64,000 nt of DNA. Source: Meghimatium bilineatum (Eukaryota; Mollusca; Gastropoda; Stylommatophora; Philomycidae). Where the stretch lies: NCBI GenBank assembly GCA_034231615.1, contig CM067310.1, positions 1,877,501 to 1,941,500 on the forward strand, in the 5' to 3' direction. The first letter of the stretch is position 1; every line of letters starts with the position of its first letter. Made by a program: the position numbers and the translations under genes. Shown in pieces: positions 54,901 through 63,725 of the stretch. The notes below the pieces were generated by a model, which made no database searches, was not told the DNA's origin, and was given only the letters and a program-made list of their open reading frames with translations.

Positions 54901-56464
54901 TTTTCTATATGTCACGTCATCTAATTATATCTCTTGTTCCTTTTCTATATGTCATGTCATCTAATTATATCTTTTGTTCCTTTTCTATATGTCACGTCAT
55001 ATAATTATATCTCTTGTTCCTTTTCTATATGTCACGTCATATAATTATATCTCTTGTTCCTTTTCTATATGTCACGTCATATAATTATATCTCTTGTTCC
55101 TTTTCTATATGTCACGTCATATAATTATATCTCTTGTTCCTTTTCTATATGTCACGTCATCTAATTATATCTCTTGTTCCTTTTCTATATGTCAAGTCAT
55201 CTAATTATATCTCTTGTTCCTTTTCTATATGTCACGTCATCTAATTATATCTCTTGTTCCTTTTCTATATGTCACGTCATCTAATTATATCTCTTGTTCC
55301 TTTTCTATATGTCACGTCATCTAATTATATCTCTTGTTCCTTTTCTAGATGTCATGTCATCTAATTATATCTCATTCCTTTTCTCTATGTCGTGTCATCT
55401 AATTCCATATTTCATCCCATTTGACTATGTCTTATCATCTAATTATTCTTTCATCCATCGTTTCTTTTCTCTATGTCTTATCAACGAATTATTCCTTCAT
55501 CTCTCGTTCCTTATCCTGTTTTTGTCATCTAATTATTCTTTCATCTCTCGTTCCTTTTCCTGTTCTTGTCATCTAAGTATTCGTTCATCTCTCGTTTCTT
55601 TTCTTCGTGTCTTGTCATCCATCTCTTGTTCCTTTTTTCCATGTCTTGTAATCTAATTGTTCTTCTATGAAAGCTAGCTCCGTCTGACACACAGATTGTG
55701 ACATCCATGTCGTATTTACTTGTGCAAAACTTACAGCCCAGATGTAGGAATTGAACGTACATGAAAACATGACACCGACAAGCGAGTACAGTGTACACAC
55801 TTGCCAGCATTAGCGTTAATACTAGTTCATTTCGAAGCAGCGTTGCCACTATTTGGGTTTTTTTCACTAGATCTGCAGCTGTGGTCATCGTCTGGAGCTA
55901 TTTTGGCCAAATTTGCCTTAATCTGGATTTTTGAAAAAGAAAAAATAGGAATTTGGAATTTAGCCAAACAACACATCACCGCTCCGAACAATTTACAAAA
56001 AAAAAAGACACCAAAAGTCTCATGGAAACTATGGAATTTATTATTTAGGTTCCTGTTCTTATTTATTAAAAAAAATTGATGACATCAGACACGTAGCCAT
56101 CAACCCAGCTTTTGTTGGCGGCAGTAATTTTCTAGGCAATATAAATACGTTCAGTAGTTTGCCATTACTTTCTTAACAATCATGATGTACAACTGCCTGC
56201 GGCGGGATCATTATATTAATTATATAAACAGGAATTATCTCGAGAGATATTTACAGGGCCATCTGGGGTTATTTCTAAAAATACAGTGGTAACACTGGAA
56301 TAACACTGAAGCACTGTGCGATTAAGAAGAGTAGGTCGTGTGACCTGGTCTGTAGTTGTAGACATGCCATGCCAGGATCTGTATAATTAAGATCACCTGC
56401 TAAAAGCTGAACACACACAGCGGCACGTTGGCATACATTTCTTGCATTGTTCTCTTTCTAGAAC

Positions 56465-56500
<36 letters not shown>

Positions 56501-59500
56501 AAAAAATCTACATTCTTTTCTGTGTTTATGTTGTCCTTATCCCCCTTGTCACCTTTCTATCTATTTTCTGTATATCGTCTATTTTGTGTCGAATATATTT
56601 TGTCTATTTTCCCCGTATCTTTCATTCTGTGCTTTATTGTTAGCGGGACCGTAGATGCGTTTCAAATAGAGGGGATTTTACCTAAAAAAAGGTCCTCCGC
56701 TCCTCTTCGTTTACACATTCCTCTATGAGAAATGTGAAGATCTATTCCTGAAGAAGGTCCAAGGGAGGGGTTTCACCAAACTTTTGGCGAAAATGTTAGT
56801 ATTAAAAAAGACAATTTCTGATTTCTTATCACGTTCCTTTTATCCATGTCTTGTAATCTAAATCCCCGCCCAATCAAACCTCCCACCTACGGGCTTGGTT
56901 GTTAGATAAACGTATATTATCGTATGTGTAAATTTACGTGACTGAAACATTAAATCTTAACCCTAAATCGCCAGTGTCAAATCTTCGCCTACAGACTCGG
57001 CGACGTATTTGTGGACATTCTTACTTTCAGCATATTTCACAAATCGCACGGTTTGTACGGGCTGTCCATTACGTCAACACTTCGGAAGAGGTCATGGGAG
57101 TTTGAAACAGTTTGACCGTCGTTGACAAGGGAAAGAGTTGGGGGGGGGGGGGGTTGACAAATACTGACGTCAACAATATTGTCTTTTTATACACAAATTA
57201 CGGAAGATGGATGTATCGGGCCATTGTCGCAAATAAAACGGCAACACAACGCATTTCAATTCTCTGGATTACATCCTGCTGGAAATCTAGTAGGAACCAT
57301 GATCCTGCTACAAGAGAAATACAGCGGGAGTTTGAGAATGTACGCTGAAGAAGAAGAATAGACAAGTGACATTAAAAAAAAATTCTAAAACATTTTACTA
57401 CAAATCTGAAACATTGGTGTTTTTTTTTTACAGCATTTTATTTTCAGGTCATTGGTCAACTAACACCTTTATTACAAAACAAAGATATTAAAACTAACAC
57501 CTTTATTACAAAACAAAGATATTACACTAGAAACAAAGAAATCGATATTCAACACTATTTTTCTACCAACGTTGTGTTATCAGTGTCAAACTTGGACATT
57601 GGATTCTAGAACAATTCATAAGATTAACACCACTGAAATGAAATGTGTGAGACATATGATTGGAGTTAGCTTGAGAGACAAAATCAGGAATGAAGAACTA
57701 AGAAAACAATTAGGGATCGCATCAACATTAGAATATATTCAGAAACAACAAGTTAAATGGTTCGGTCACATAACCAGACAGAAAGAGCAAAGTATATCCA
57801 AGAAACCCTTAACAAATGATAAGAAAACAGTAGACCTATTGGATACCCTCGTAAATGGTGGATCATCATCATCAGGTGCCATGCCAACTGGCGTAGGCGG
57901 TCATGGCTCTCCACAGCTCTCTGTCCACATTATTATGTATCAAAGTCGTTGTTGTTTCCCTGTCGTGCCAAGTTGTCAAACTGTATAATATTTTCTCACG
58001 TTGTCGCCCTCTGTCTCTGTTGCCTTCAATTTTGCCTGTTGTGACTATGTAAAAGGTGGATAGATAGTGTATTAGAGACACTCGGAAATATAACAGCGGA
58101 AGAGGCAAATAGAAGAACACAAGACCGTACACTCACTCTCCCCTCAACACCGAAAGGTACATGAGAACAGAAAGAAGAAGAAGAATGTTTTTGTAATATT
58201 TCAGCAATTAACCCTGTATTCTTGACAGTTGTTGATAAAGGAGGGATTGGGGAAGTAAAGAATTGCTAAACAATTGTTAATGTAGTTTATATACGTGTGT
58301 GTGATAGGTTTGGAAACATGGTGAATCTAAGCGTGGGAAGCTTAACTTGTGAAAACAAACGGGCATTTCCGTGGCACAGAGATTGTCCTGTTTGCCTGTT
58401 CTAACAGTGAACATCGACTTGCTATAAGACCTCTCAGCAGAAAGTCAACATAACCTAGAAGGTTGATGTGTGATTATTTCCATTGGTCAGCCTCGACATT
58501 TTGAGCACAGGTGCTACAGAATGCATTAAGAATTAGCTTATATAACATTATATTTAGCACTAATATTAGCTATATATTAACACAAGACATATATATATTT
58601 GTCCGGTTGCAAATAAACAAACTTGCAGGCTATCACAAATCACTTTTGGCAGTTGTAAAACGGAATAAACGTGTTTGGTTTGAACATGTAACGAGACACG
58701 ACTCGCTTTCTAAAATGGTTTTGCAAGGACTGTTCAAGGAGAAGAGGCGGGTAAAGAAAACTTCGGATTAATAACATCAAGTAATGATCTGGACATGATT
58801 TTTCGGAAAACTCCTCGAGTTTTGACAAGTTTTTCGAGGGCTGGTTTGTGCGGGTGTCTCCAGTGGGGCACCACCACGATCCAGACTTGAATTTGGTTAT
58901 TATTATTGTTATTATGCACAAGGCTTTTTCTCCAAGCATTGCATACCGTTGAGAGGTGGTCTTGGTCTCAAATAAAGCTGTGATAAAACCTTTCCACTGC
59001 TCAAAAGGACACAAGAACTTTATTGTTTGTATTCAGGGAAATACAACAAGCATTACCGAGATTCAAATCATCACAATAAAATCCATATCTCGCGGATGAC
59101 GGGCCATTGATGCAGATATCTTTGAAATATTGTAGTACCTTTGTCCTGCTACAAAAAGGATCCAGGTGGAGTTTGAGAATTAACGCTGAAGAAGAAGATA
59201 TCGGACTGTTTACAGGCACATTTTTCCGAGATCCCTGGGGATTATTACTTGAAGTTACGGAATTACGTGCTTTGAGTGGTACACTCGGCAGGCACTGTGC
59301 TGAAGAAAAATACCCAGCTCGATGTATACACTCGGCAACTCGATCGATCCTCTGTAAAGTCAATTTTTCAGTCACTTTTTTGTGAAAAATGTGAATTCAA
59401 CTGCATCTTTTCCCTTCAGAGTAAAGGCCGAAGTACCATCTTCCGACATAGCACCCAGAACGCACAGCTTAACGGCACTGATGAGATAGTACAGCACTGA

Positions 59501-62500
59501 TGAGATAGTACATCACTGATGAGATAGTACAGCACTGATGAGATAGTGCATCACTGATGAGATAGTGCAGCACTGATGAGATAGTGCAGCACTGATGAGA
59601 TAGTGCAGCACTGATGAGATAGTACAGCACTGATGAGATAGTGCAGCACTGATGAGATAGTGCAGCACTGATGAGATAGTACAGCACTGATGAGAAAGTG
59701 CAGCACTGATGAGATAGTGCAGCACTGGAATACCTCTCACTTCGAGAACTAAACATGCACTATAAGCCGCCCCCACCCCAAATACACCCATGCATTTGAG
59801 GCCATGATTACTGCTATCCCTGTTGTTTTCAGTAGTAGTTTTTTGTGATCCCGTTCTCATTTCCCGTTCCCTTTTTCAGCAAAACCCGCTTCCGTGACTT
59901 ATTGTGTACACATATGTCATTGTCATCTTGGTCGTCGTACTGTTTAAATGTCCACGTTTTAGTGTCTCTGTAATAGTACCGTTGTTTTTATTGTTTTTTC
60001 ACTATTTGATTTGTATATTATTGATAAAGACCTAACGGTTGAAACGTTGAAAATGTCGTGTGTACTGTTATTAGCATTTTTTCGCGTTAAAACTGTATGT
60101 AGTCCAATAGTGATAGTCTGTTAGTCATGGTCAAGTAAAACTAAACGACCTGTGTTCTACTTTAAGTGATATTAGAACTTTTAATACAATTTCATCGAAT
60201 TAATTTTCCCATGTGTAGTCGGGGTTCGAAAGAGGAATAAAGAATAGCAATAAGTTTAAAATTCACGCTTGTTGTAAGAGCCAACTATGGGGTAAGAGGT
60301 GAAGTTGGCTGTCCCATCCCACATAAGGTCGAAATGACACAGAAGTCACTCTGAATTCGGACGTGTCATACCGAAAGGCGAAGATATCGCAACAGAGCTG
60401 TAAACCACGACAAATCGCAATCCATTCTTCAGACTATATCCTGCTAATCTGCAGGAGTCTGAGAACGAACGAACAAGAAGAACTGAGTTCATGCTAATTG
60501 TATTATGTTTTAATTCGTTTTCGTATACAGTTATGAAGTTTGACTATTTTTGAAATCTAAGTTGTGGCCACAAATTGTCCCAGCTATCAGAACCCTGGTC
60601 TGGCTGTATATTTATTTCTAAATTTATTCGTTATCTGCCTTCCTTATGTTACTCCATGTTGTCTGCTACTTCGTATGACCTTTTGGGAGTTATTTCCCCG
60701 TGCCAGGACTGCTAGGAGATTACGTCGCTGTGGAAAGGTGCTAGACAAGAGAACGTAACCTTTGATATTTAGTGCAGGTCGTTTGGCATGACAAGCCAAA
60801 TTGTCCAGACTTGAGAAACAGTTGTTGTAGTAAAGGCCTTGTTGTAAAGCGTAGCCACAATATTGTGCACTGTATCTGTTAATATGAACTTTGTACACAT
60901 CCGACAGTTGTACACGCGAACTTTGTACACATCCGACAGTTGTACACGCGAACTTTGTACACATCCGACAGTTGTACACGTCGCGGATTTATCACTGAAA
61001 AAGGCGAAATGGAATATTTGCGTGCGCTGAGAAGCGAGGGGGAGCGCTGAATTAAATTTTTAGAAAGTATTGCATCAATCAAGAGCCACAAAACAGATTG
61101 AAGGAACTTGCAACATTAAAAACCACCGACAGTTTTAAGTCTTTTAAAAGAAATTTCCGATAAAACTCCCAACTGCACATGGTTAGCTAGAGCTTCTTCG
61201 TCGTTCTGCATTCAGATGTTGAATGCAAACGGCTTATGATGTCCTGAGTCACTGCCGCCTTTATAATATGCCTCAGGCATAGGAAAACTTTAGTTAGTCT
61301 GTAGTCGGATGTTAAGTATAGCTTTTCTGGTTCCTTTGTTTTTCCTAAAACCGAATTGCTCTTCATTGACCTCACCTCCGTGTCTATCTTGTTTTTAATT
61401 CTCTCATGTATTATCGTGAGTAGTATTTTGGTTATATGACTTATCAAAATTATTGTTCTATATTCTGTACAGCTCAACAGTCCTGGAATTTTTAGGTAGT
61501 CGTATGAATATTGGTAATTTAAGGTCTTTAGGTATGTGGCCTGTTTCATATATGTCATTGAAAAATTATGTGATAGTTTTCACACCAAATTCATTTAGAG
61601 TTTTTATTATGTTTGCTGGTAAGTTGTCGAAGCCCGCGGCTTTTCTACATTTTATTGATTTCATTTTATTTCAAAATGTGTCTCCATGCCTCCTCCACCC
61701 CCATTTACAACCTCCTGTGGACTCTATAGGGCATATTTCCCAAGCTGAGAACCACTAATGTAGATGTCAAAGTGAAAGAAACTTCACGAAAGGCGTGTAA
61801 ACATCAAGAATAACTATGACGCTATGTAGCCAAATAAACCCTGGCTGACTAGAGAACCGTCTGAACTGGGACGAAACATGAAACGTTGGTGATGCTATGT
61901 AGTCGTGAGTCAAGTAGCGAATTGGTTGTGACATAATTGAAGAAGACCTAAAAAATAGTGACGCCAGCAAATAAATGAAATACGAGACGACAAGTAAAAT
62001 GAAAAGATGGAAGATACTGAGGCAAGTGTCATTTGGCAGAATAAAATACGAGGTGGCAGGAGAAAATTGCCGGATAGCTGGAAGAAAATTACCAGAAAAG
62101 TGTCAGAATAACGGCGCGATTGTCTATTTATCATCATCAAGTGCCGTGTCGAATGACGTTGGCGATCATATTTCTCCATGTACATCGATCTCTCATATAT
62201 GTCATCATCTCTGTTGGTGTCGTCAATCGAAGCCATTTAGTCAAACTCTCCAATATCTTTTCTCTAGGTCTTCCCCTTGATCTTTCCGCTACTATCTTTC
62301 CTGTTGTCACTATATTCTCACAGCCTCCTCATGTCTCGAGTGTGGTATCCATACGACCCGGACTGGTTGTGTGTCTTATTATTACTTGAATATAATACGA
62401 ACATCTCACCTGCATAATTTGACTTACCTATAACCGCTTTTTCTCCATAGATTTCATGGATTCTAGCGACTGTGGTGATAAAAAGAATGTCGGAGGTGCT

Positions 62501-62695
62501 GTGGTGTTTTCCCACAGCAAGGGAGACTATTACCCACACGACATTGACTGCCAGATGACATTCAAGGCAGAGAGTGGAGACTGGAAGCTAATACTCCGAG
62601 TGATTGAAATGGATATCCCTGACAGAACTCCAAATGGATATTGCAATGACGCCCTGTATGTTTATGATGACAACACTATACTAACTAGAGCTATG
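48938..62695 (+). CDS. CUB-domain secreted or membrane protein, first two coding exons (partial)
   Basis: Exon 1 (48938-49034) encodes MACGNDWILQSASFVWLFTS followed by LLSESQSKKTQA, a signal peptide with a hydrophobic core. It ends in phase 1 at a perfect GTAAGT donor. Exon 2 (62451-62695) begins after a TTTTTCTCCATAG acceptor with the two bases needed to complete the split codon (Tyr). It then encodes FMDSSDCGDKKNVGGAVVF, YYPHDIDCQMTFKAESGDW and a final block with YCNDALYVYDDNTI, ending at GTAAGT. The DCG start, the YP-----C middle Cys and the C-D-L-V-D end are the CUB pattern; the domain is probably completed in the next exon beyond the window. Such proteins act outside the cell in adhesion, receptor or protease-associated roles; the subfamily is not recognised. 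ATG 48938 is preferred because the neighbouring ATGs (48931, 48951) hit stops within 7 and 17 codons. The link across 13.4 kb is inference from phase. Confidence 0.7.
49035..51430. other. Intron 1 of the CUB gene, T-rich part
   Basis: It contains (TG)n at 49683-49708, a run of 16 or more G near 49934, and from 49840 to 50420 a degenerate TTGTTTTCTGTATATTCAAT repeat of 40-60 bp. At 50610-50690 a 29-bp unit TTTGTCATTGTTCAGGTGG is present two to three times. The hydrophobic short frames here are T-rich artefacts. Confidence 0.6.
51440..51690 (+). mobile_element. Non-LTR 3' end with (ATT)n tail
   Basis: AAACTATTTTGCAAGGAACAG, GGTGGAAGAAGAAGAGGTGG and CTCCAGTGTGGGCACCCC lead to ACGACCATGACGGGTTATAA and (ATT)n. 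It is collinear with 58590-58920. Confidence 0.75.
51700..51965 (+). repeat. Interspersed element B, diverged copy 9
   Basis: The blocks TTGATTCTGCATCTGG, GAATGGAATGCATTATG, GGGGTTTGCAGATTAGTTGC, TAACATGCATGACTGG and TCTTTGCTTTCTTATTGG follow family order with many changes. Confidence 0.55.
52145..52560 (+). mobile_element. Non-LTR 3' fragment (CSGYA-tail lineage)
   Basis: The frame reads [27 protein letters not shown] and [19 protein letters not shown], ending at CATCCTGTCCAGGATATAC. It is about 90% like the same part of 26890-27890 by eye. Confidence 0.8.
52561..53100. other. CUB intron, nothing recognised
   Basis: No repeat family or frame is recognised apart from the start of an (ATT/AAT)n tract near 53105. 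Confidence 0.3.
53105..53350 (-). mobile_element. Non-LTR 3' end with (ATT)n tail (minus strand)
   Basis: The plus strand shows (AAT)n, AACCCATAACCCGTCATGG and TCGTAGGGGTACCACACTGG. Its complement encodes MSPVWYPYDHDGL and ends in (ATT)n, matching 51440-51690. Confidence 0.75.
53600..53905. repeat. 51-bp minisatellite, 6 copies
   Basis: The unit is AGCACCAGCGATCTGAATAG, ATTAATCATTACTGTACTTC, TGATCTTACTT. The first unit lacks six bases. It gives an artefactual SKIRSTVMINLFRSLVL frame on the minus strand. Confidence 0.95.
54050..54395. repeat. About 24-bp minisatellite, about 14 copies
   Basis: The unit is TAATTAATTGTGTCTAGG followed by TTTCAA. Later units alternate with longer ones carrying TATATAATTAATTG, a beginning higher-order pattern. 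Confidence 0.92.
54540..54716 (-). mobile_element. Poly-C / CAGGGCCGTAGATA-terminus element
   Basis: Two C runs (about 54630 and 54678) with AAACCCATAGAG between them are followed by GTATCTACGGCCCTGG at 54701-54716. A matching G run with GTAC follows at 54730. Confidence 0.45.
54868..55650. repeat. 40-bp minisatellite, about 13 good copies plus degraded units
   Basis: The unit is ATGTCACGTCATCTAATTAT followed by ATCTCTTGTTCCTTTTCTAT. A block of central units has ATATAATTAT instead of ATCTAATTAT. From about 55375 the units decay progressively. Confidence 0.95.
55651..57200. other. CUB intron, mixed sequence
   Basis: A (CT)n run lies at 56470-56496 and a G run near 57140. GGGACCGTAGATGCG near 56644 is a weak terminus match. 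There is no coding family; the frames at 55294-55888 derive from the 40-bp array and its edge. Confidence 0.35.
57205..57358 (-). repeat. Interspersed element A, copy 10 (minus strand)
   Basis: It reads GGGCCATTGTCGCAAATAAA, CTGGATTACATCCTGCTGG, GCTACAAGAGAAATACAGC and GGGAGTTTGAGAATGTACGC, then TGAAGAAGAAGAA. Confidence 0.85.
57490..58195 (+). mobile_element. Non-LTR tail with (GAA)n end, split by a nested insertion
   Basis: The first part (57560-57863) reads CYQCQTWTLDSRTIHKINTT, MKCVRHMIGVSLRDKIRNEE and YIQKQQVKWFGHITRQ. The second part (from 58049) resumes with RWIDSVLETLGNITAEEANR and ends CATGAGAACAGAAAGAAG with (GAA)n. The 185 bp between them is another element. The two parts join in the same sense, so this is one element interrupted after insertion. 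Confidence 0.85.
57864..58048 (-). mobile_element. Nested (GAT)n-lineage 3' end with 13-bp target duplication
   Basis: CATCATCATCAGGTGCCATG through GCCTGTTGTGACTAT is the reverse complement of the last 185 bp of the family at 41155. It is flanked by GTAAATGGTGGAT (57851-57863) and GTAAAAGGTGGAT (58049-58061), a 13-bp target-site duplication with one mismatch. Confidence 0.88.
58590..58920 (+). mobile_element. Non-LTR tail with (ATT)n end
   Basis: The frame reads LAGYHKSLLAVVKRNKRVWF then EHVTRHDSLSKMVLQGLFK, and after stops ends CTCCAGTGGGGCACCACC and (ATT)n. 'WFGHVTRHDSLSK..LQG' is a hallmark of this mollusc element type. Confidence 0.8.
59085..59200 (-). repeat. Interspersed element A, copy 11 (5'-shortened, minus strand)
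   Basis: TTTGTCCTGCTACAAAAAGG, GGAGTTTGAGAATTAACGC and TGAAGAAGAAGAT give the family end. The central GATGTAGTCC block is missing. Confidence 0.65.
59475..59726. repeat. 19-bp minisatellite, about 13 copies
   Basis: The unit is AGCACTGATGAGATAGTGC. GCACT and AGTGC within each unit are complementary, so every unit can form a 5-bp hairpin; some units have AGTAC or ATCACT. Long frames on the minus strand (YLISAALSHQCC) are artefacts. Confidence 0.95.
59727..60205. other. CUB intron with GATAAAG/GAAACGTT motif
   Basis: At 60021-60050 TTGATAAAGACC, TAAC and GGTTGAAACGTTG repeat the motif pair seen at 48017 and, inverted, at 38421. No gene is seen. Confidence 0.4.
60210..60482 (-). repeat. Interspersed element B, copy 10 (minus strand)
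   Basis: It reads GGTGAAGTTGGCTGTCCC, CGAAAGGCGAAGATATCGC, AGCTGTAAACCACGAC and TCTGCAGGAGTCTGAGAAC, then ACAAGAAGAAC. It is nearly complete. Confidence 0.8.
60880..60985. repeat. 33-bp tandem repeat, 3 copies
   Basis: The unit is GAACTTTGTACACATCCGAC followed by AGTTGTACACGC. GTACAC elements are nearly palindromic (TTGTACAC, GTGTACAA). Confidence 0.88.
61187..61640 (-). mobile_element. Non-LTR RT fragment
   Basis: In pieces of minus-strand frame it reads NIIKTLNEFGVKTITI, YETGHIPKDLKLPIFIRLPK and EQFGFRKNKGTRKAIL, the same RT region as 43040-43735. Stops and shifts are frequent. Confidence 0.8.
61677..61760. mobile_element. hAT-like MITE end
   Basis: CAAGCTGAGAACCACTAATG at 61740-61759 is the GGTTCTCA--TTG end in reverse, following C-rich sequence. 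Confidence 0.35.
61761..62129. other. CUB intron, unassigned
   Basis: ACGAAACATGAAACGTTGG near 61871 is a weak echo of the GAAACGTT box. At 61975-62110 a frame with KMKRWKILRQVSFGRI could be a decayed retroelement but is not certain. Confidence 0.25.
62130..62345 (-). mobile_element. Diverged 3' end of the (GAT)n-lineage non-LTR element
   Basis: ATCATCATCAAGTGCCGTG, GCGATCATATTTCTCCATG, CCAATATCTTTTCTCTAGG and CCTGTTGTCACTATATTCTC keep the order of 41160-41345 at lower identity. Confidence 0.65.
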
Positions 62696-62819
62696 GTAAG
62701 TTGTTTCACAACATTTCCTCTTCTTCTTGGTTAGCTTTCAGACTTCCACATTGATAATTATGGCTAAGGTGGCAGTTAGCATTAGAATCCGACAGTGCCG
62801 TATAGTTTTTTTAATGAAA

Positions 62820-63046
62820 TAATAATAAGTTGAATGGAAACATCACGAAATGGACAGGATACAGCCTAGCAAAGTGCACCACCAAGGCAATTGAGAAAGG
62901 ATGTTGAAGGTCTTTTGCACCCAACCTTGGTTGCGGAGACAGCACTTTATGATGAATATATCGGAAGGGATAACAGCAGCTGCTACAGTTTGTTATCTCT
63001 GACATCGCAAGAGTTGCTATTATTATCTATTGTCTATCATCTAGGG
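62820..63046. other. CUB intron 2, start, unassigned
   Basis: Before this, at 62735-62800, TTTCAGACTTCCACATTGAT resembles 23466-23485, suggesting an undefined shared repeat. From 62820 nothing is recognised until the SINE. Confidence 0.3.
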
Positions 63047-63725
63047 ATCGCGTACCGCAGTGGTAAATCACTGGCTTCGCATATGTTTGGTCCTGGGTTC
63101 ACTCCCGCCCCAGTTGAAGTGGAAATATTTTTTCATATTGCAACGGCCCCTGGGTCGTCCCGGCCGTAACTGGGTACCAGGTTAATCCTAGAAGAAAGGC
63201 TGCGATTGAAAGAAAATGGCTACCCCCTCCTCCTCCTACTCCTCCTCATATGGCAGAACCACTGAAATGTGAGATTGCTAACATCTCACTCCCCTACGGT
63301 ATTAATAAATGCTATGTGTACGAGGGAGAGGAAATGGCTGCCGCCCTCATCTAACAGAACCACTGAAATGTGAGATTGCTAACATCTCACTCCCCTACGG
63401 TATTAATAAATGCTATGTGTACGAGGGAGAGGAAATGGCGGCCGCCCTCATCTAACAGAGCCACTGAAATGTGAGATTGCTAACATCTCACTCCCCTACG
63501 GTATTAATAAATGCTATGTGTACGAGGGAGAGGAAATGGCTGCAGCCCTCATCTAACAGAGCCACTGAAATGTGAGATTGCTAACATCTCACTCCCGTAT
63601 GGTATTAATAAATGCTATGTGTACGAGGGAGAGGAAATGGCTGCAGCCCTCATCTAACAGAGCCACTGAAATGTGAGATTGCTAACATCTCACTCCCGTA
63701 TGGTATTAATAAATGCTATGGGTAA
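63047..63725 (+). repeat. tRNA-derived SINE with its 3' tail amplified into a satellite-like array
   Basis: TACCGCAGTGGTAAATCAC (A box, from 63053) and GGTTCACTCCC (B box, 63096-63106) form the tRNA-like head. CCGTAACTGGGTACCAGG follows. The tail unit of about 105 bp (GGAAATGGCTGCCGCCCTC, ACTGAAATGTGAGATTGC, TAACATCTCACTCCCCTACG, GGTATTAATAAATGC) is then repeated about five times. A tail-only copy at 39088-39235 shows the unamplified form. Confidence 0.85.

Noticed and set aside
55801..56079. 92-codon + frame with hydrophobic segments
   Set aside because: There is no recognisable motif or splice support, it overlaps AT-rich sequence at the edge of an array, and the C-terminus is poly-A-derived.
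59475..59726. CTGATGAG in each 19-bp unit as a hammerhead ribozyme core
   Set aside because: No GAAA box follows at a suitable distance and the local stem pairs across the motif, so the match is coincidental.
59469..59860. Minus-strand frames rich in YLISAALSHQCC, resembling a Cys-rich secreted protein
   Set aside because: The regular pattern is exactly the 19-bp minisatellite unit. There is no signal peptide or splice context.
63047..63110. Functional tRNA gene
   Set aside because: A and B boxes are present but the acceptor and anticodon stems do not pair, and it continues into a SINE body.
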